This document shows positions 61,825 to 64,000 of a stretch of DNA of 64,000 nt, piece by piece. This DNA is from an uncultured beta proteobacterium (GTDB taxonomy: Bacteria; Pseudomonadota; Gammaproteobacteria; Burkholderiales; Burkholderiaceae_C). Numbering within the stretch: the stretch's first letter is position 1; each line of letters begins with the position of its first letter. The stretch covers positions 20,416 through 84,415 of the forward strand of contig CAJCCO010000070.1 of NCBI GenBank assembly GCA_903960915.1, written 5' to 3'. A model generated the notes under the pieces. It did no database searches. It worked only from the letters and a program-made list of their open reading frames with translations, and was not told the origin of the DNA. A program made the translations under genes and the position numbers.

Positions 61825-62667
61825 TCAACCGCGAAAGCGTTTGCGGGTGAGCGCCAGCGCCACCCAAAAACCGACCACGGCATAAACCGCCAGCACCAAC
61901 AGATGGCGCACCGGGTGCTGCGGCCACTGGTCCATGAAGAGCGGGCGCACCAGCTCCACCGCGTTGGTCAACGGCAGCCATTGCGACACCAGCCGCACCA
62001 GCTCGGGCAGTTGCTCCAACGGAAAGAAGATGCCGCTGAGAAACATCATGGGCGTGAGAAACAGGGTGAAGTAGTAGGTGAAAAAGTCGTAACCCTTGGC
62101 CAGCGCGTTGACGATGAGCGCAATGCAGCTGAAGCTGATGCCCACGCCCAGCAACACCGGCCAGGCCAGGAACAGCTTGGGCGAGTAGCTGATGCCCAGG
62201 GCCAGCATCACGCCCAAAATAGCGGTCACGGTAAAGAGCGACTTGAAGGCGGCCCACAGCATTTCAGCCAGCACCACGTCGTCCAGATTAACCGGCGCGT
62301 TCATGATGCCGTCCCAGGTTTTTTGCACGTGCATGCGAGAGAACGCCGAGTACAGCGCCTCAAAGGTGGCCGCGTTCATGGCGCTCATGCAGATGGAGCC
62401 GCTGGCCAGAAACAGGATGTAGGGCACCTTCACATCGCCCGTCGGACCGGGCAGGCTGACCTGCCCCACCAACGCGCCCATGCCGTAGCCAAAGGCCACC
62501 AGCCACATCAGCGGCTCGGCAATATTGCCCACCAGGCTGGGGATGGCCAGCTTGCGCCAAACCAGCAGGTTGCGCAAAAAAACTGGCCAAAAGCGCCAGG
62601 ACAGTTCAGGGGCACGCCAGATGCTGGGCGCGCTGAAGGGGGTTGCGGAGGTTAATGGGCTTGTCAT
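61825..62667 (-). CDS. ABC-2 type exporter permease, NodJ-like
   Basis: A 280-residue permease from the ATG at 62665-62667, one base after the ATPase stop. It has six membrane segments and the NodJ/ABC-2 family segments KLAIPSLVGNIAEPLMWLVAFGYGMG and FLTPMMFLSGIFFPLEQLPE. It forms an exporter with the ATPase upstream. Substrate unknown; NodIJ export lipo-oligosaccharides in rhizobia, but the family is widespread in non-nodulating betaproteobacteria. Confidence 0.88.
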   Translation of the reverse strand: MTSPLTSATPFSAPSIWRAPELSWRFWPVFLRNLLVWRKLAIPSLVGNIAEPLMWLVAFGYGMGALVGQVSLPGPTGDVKVPYILFLASGSICMSAMNAATFEALYSAFSRMHVQKTWDGIMNAPVNLDDVVLAEMLWAAFKSLFTVTAILGVMLALGISYSPKLFLAWPVLLGVGISFSCIALIVNALAKGYDFFTYYFTLFLTPMMFLSGIFFPLEQLPELVRLVSQWLPLTNAVELVRPLFMDQWPQHPVRHLLVLAVYAVVGFWVALALTRKRFRG

Positions 62668-62668
62668 A

Positions 62669-63607
62669 TCAGGCGTCCTCGCGGATTTGGCGGCCGGTGA
62701 GTTTGAGGAACAGGTCTTCCAGGTTGGCCGGTCGGTGCAAGGTGCGCAACAGCGGCTGCGCGCTGAGCGCCTGCAACAGCGGCTTGGCGTCCTGCGTGTA
62801 AAAAAATACAGTTTCTCCACTCACTTCCACACGCGAGGCCAGGTCTTTAAGCGGACTGTCCACCAGCGTGAGGGCGCCGTTGCCGTACACCTCCACCACA
62901 TCGGGCTCCAGGTGCTGGGCGATCAGGTCGCGCGGCTTGCCTTCGGCTATTTTTTTGCCGTGGTCCAGCACCAGCAGGCGAGAGCAGAGTCGCTCAGCCT
63001 CGTCCATGAAATGGGTGGTGAGCAAAATAGACTTGCCCTGCTGCAACAGCAGTTGCAGACGCTCCCACATGAGGTGGCGGGCTTGCGGGTCCAGGCCGGT
63101 GGTGGGCTCGTCCAGCATCAGCAGCTTGGGGTCGTTGACCAAAGCGCGTGCCAGGCTCAGCCGGCGCTTCATGCCGCCTGAGAGTTCGCCCGGCTTGGCC
63201 TGGGCTTTGCTGGTGAGGGAGGCAAACTCCAGCAGGGTGGGAATACGCGCACGAATGGTGGCGTCTTTCATACCGAAGTAGCGGCCATACACCAGCAGGT
63301 TTTCGGCGCAGGTGAAGTCGGGGTCCAGCGTGTCCATCTGGCTCACCACACCCAGCTGGGCCTTGATGGCCAGCGCGTCTTGCGGCATGCGCAGGCCCAG
63401 CGCGGTGATGCTGCCGCCATCAGGCGCAGACTGCCCCAGGCACATGCGGATGGTGGTGGTTTTACCGGCGCCGTTGGGGCCAATCACACCCAGGCATTCG
63501 CCCGGGGCAATCTGGAAGGACAGGTCGTCCACCACGGTGGTGTCACCGTAGCGTTTGGTCAGGTGACTGACCTCGAAAAGGGGGGCTGGGGCAATGGATG
63601 AAGGCAT
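62669..63607 (-). CDS. ABC exporter ATPase, NodI-like
   Basis: A 312-residue ATPase from the ATG at 63605-63607. Walker A is [10 protein letters not shown], the signature is [15 protein letters not shown], Walker B is [12 protein letters not shown] and the H-loop is [13 protein letters not shown]. The C-terminal 80 residues form the NodI-type extension. It pairs with the permease gene one base away. Upstream in-frame sequence to 63883 overlaps the amn end and has no family features. Confidence 0.92.
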   Translation of the reverse strand: MPSSIAPAPLFEVSHLTKRYGDTTVVDDLSFQIAPGECLGVIGPNGAGKTTTIRMCLGQSAPDGGSITALGLRMPQDALAIKAQLGVVSQMDTLDPDFTCAENLLVYGRYFGMKDATIRARIPTLLEFASLTSKAQAKPGELSGGMKRRLSLARALVNDPKLLMLDEPTTGLDPQARHLMWERLQLLLQQGKSILLTTHFMDEAERLCSRLLVLDHGKKIAEGKPRDLIAQHLEPDVVEVYGNGALTLVDSPLKDLASRVEVSGETVFFYTQDAKPLLQALSAQPLLRTLHRPANLEDLFLKLTGRQIREDA

Positions 63608-63696
63608 GGGCAGATTGTGAACGATGACAAGGCGGGCGGACGTTAGCCAAGGGCTCGGCTCAAGCTCAAGTCCCCGGCTAAGTGACTGGCCTAGGC

Positions 63697-64000
63697 TTAT
63701 TGAAACGCCACCTCGGCAAAACTGCGCAGCTTGCGGCTGTGCAACTGGTCGACCCCTTGCTCGCGCAGCAGTTCCAGCGCATGAATGCCGATGCGCAGGT
63801 GTTGGTCTACGCGCTCGCGGTAGAAGTGGTTGGCCATGCCGGGCAGCTTGATTTCGCCGTGCAGCGGCTTGTCGCTGACGCACAGCAAGGTGCCGTAGGG
63901 CACGCGAAACCGAAAACCGTTGGCAGCGATGGTGGCGCTTTCCATGTCCAGCGCCACGGCGCGGCTTTGGCTAAAGCGCCGCTGCGGGCCGTTGTCGGGC
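63697..64000 (-). CDS. amn: AMP nucleosidase, C-terminal part (cut by window edge)
   Basis: The visible 100 residues match the C-terminus of AMP nucleosidase: [42 protein letters not shown] and [15 protein letters not shown]. The frame stays open to the window edge, so the gene begins outside. The enzyme splits AMP into adenine and ribose-5-phosphate. It ends 89 bases upstream of the ABC exporter ATPase. Confidence 0.93.
   Translation of the reverse strand, partial: PDNGPQRRFSQSRAVALDMESATIAANGFRFRVPYGTLLCVSDKPLHGEIKLPGMANHFYRERVDQHLRIGIHALELLREQGVDQLHSRKLRSFAEVAFQ

Overview
The window looks like a chromosomal segment of a GC-rich betaproteobacterium of the Comamonadaceae type (Rhodoferax/Polaromonas-like). 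This is inferred from gene content and protein style: Bug-type binding proteins, Liv-type ABC operons with CoA ligases, a CoA-dependent 2-aminobenzoate pathway, PHA/wax lipid genes and ubiUVT. I could not run a database search. No rRNA, tRNA, insertion sequence or CRISPR array was seen.

Layout. (1) 1-14.6 kb, all on the minus strand: a surface polysaccharide (O-antigen) locus. It holds rfbBDAC (dTDP-rhamnose), a chain-length (Wzz-like) protein, an EPS-type MarR regulator overlapping manC (GDP-mannose), a UDP-diacetamido-uronic acid module (tviB, wbpB/wlbA, wbpD, wbpE), an acyltransferase-3/SGNH O-acetylase, a flippase and a HisH-type amidotransferase cut by the window edge. The wbp part is visibly AT-richer than the rest. 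(2) 14.8-22.7 kb: a neutral-lipid locus with a two-domain alcohol-forming fatty acyl-CoA reductase, a phasin, a patatin-like lipase, a TetR regulator, a TPR protein, a WS/DGAT wax ester synthase, an acyl-CoA-binding protein and a PHA-system protein. (3) 22.7-31.1 kb: a lipoprotein aminopeptidase, then a compact minus-strand operon for aerobic CoA-dependent 2-aminobenzoate catabolism (monooxygenase/reductase, MarR, crotonase, acyl-CoA dehydrogenase, CoA ligase, RidA). (4) 31.1-44.3 kb: an MFS exporter, a RIO kinase, DUF1840, a Bug binding protein, then a Liv-type ABC transporter flanked by two CoA ligases, with a divergent Crp/Fnr regulator. (5) 44.3-52.5 kb: housekeeping and stress genes: rluF, a C40-like hydrolase, htpG with a candidate sigma-32 promoter, an FKBP, an SrkA-like kinase, a Ser/Thr kinase fused to a universal stress domain overlapping a metallophosphoesterase, and a small K+ channel. 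(6) 52.8-59.7 kb: an anaerobic-respiration block. nnrS and a DUF2249 gene diverge from ubiU-ubiV-ubiT-DGC protein-ubiX-ubiD, with an FNR-type box in the shared promoter region. (7) 59.8-64 kb: a DUF2855 protein, a crotonase, a NodIJ-like ABC exporter and the end of amn.

The strongest systems-level signals are three. One is the O2-independent ubiquinone operon that includes a DGC-domain zinc-binding protein and shares an FNR-type control region with NO-response genes. The second is the wax-ester/PHA locus with a palindromic operator candidate. The third is the amidated uronic acid module. Short dispersed inverted-repeat elements, including a three-copy tandem array of 87-bp period, and a 19-bp motif present twice mark several intergenic regions.
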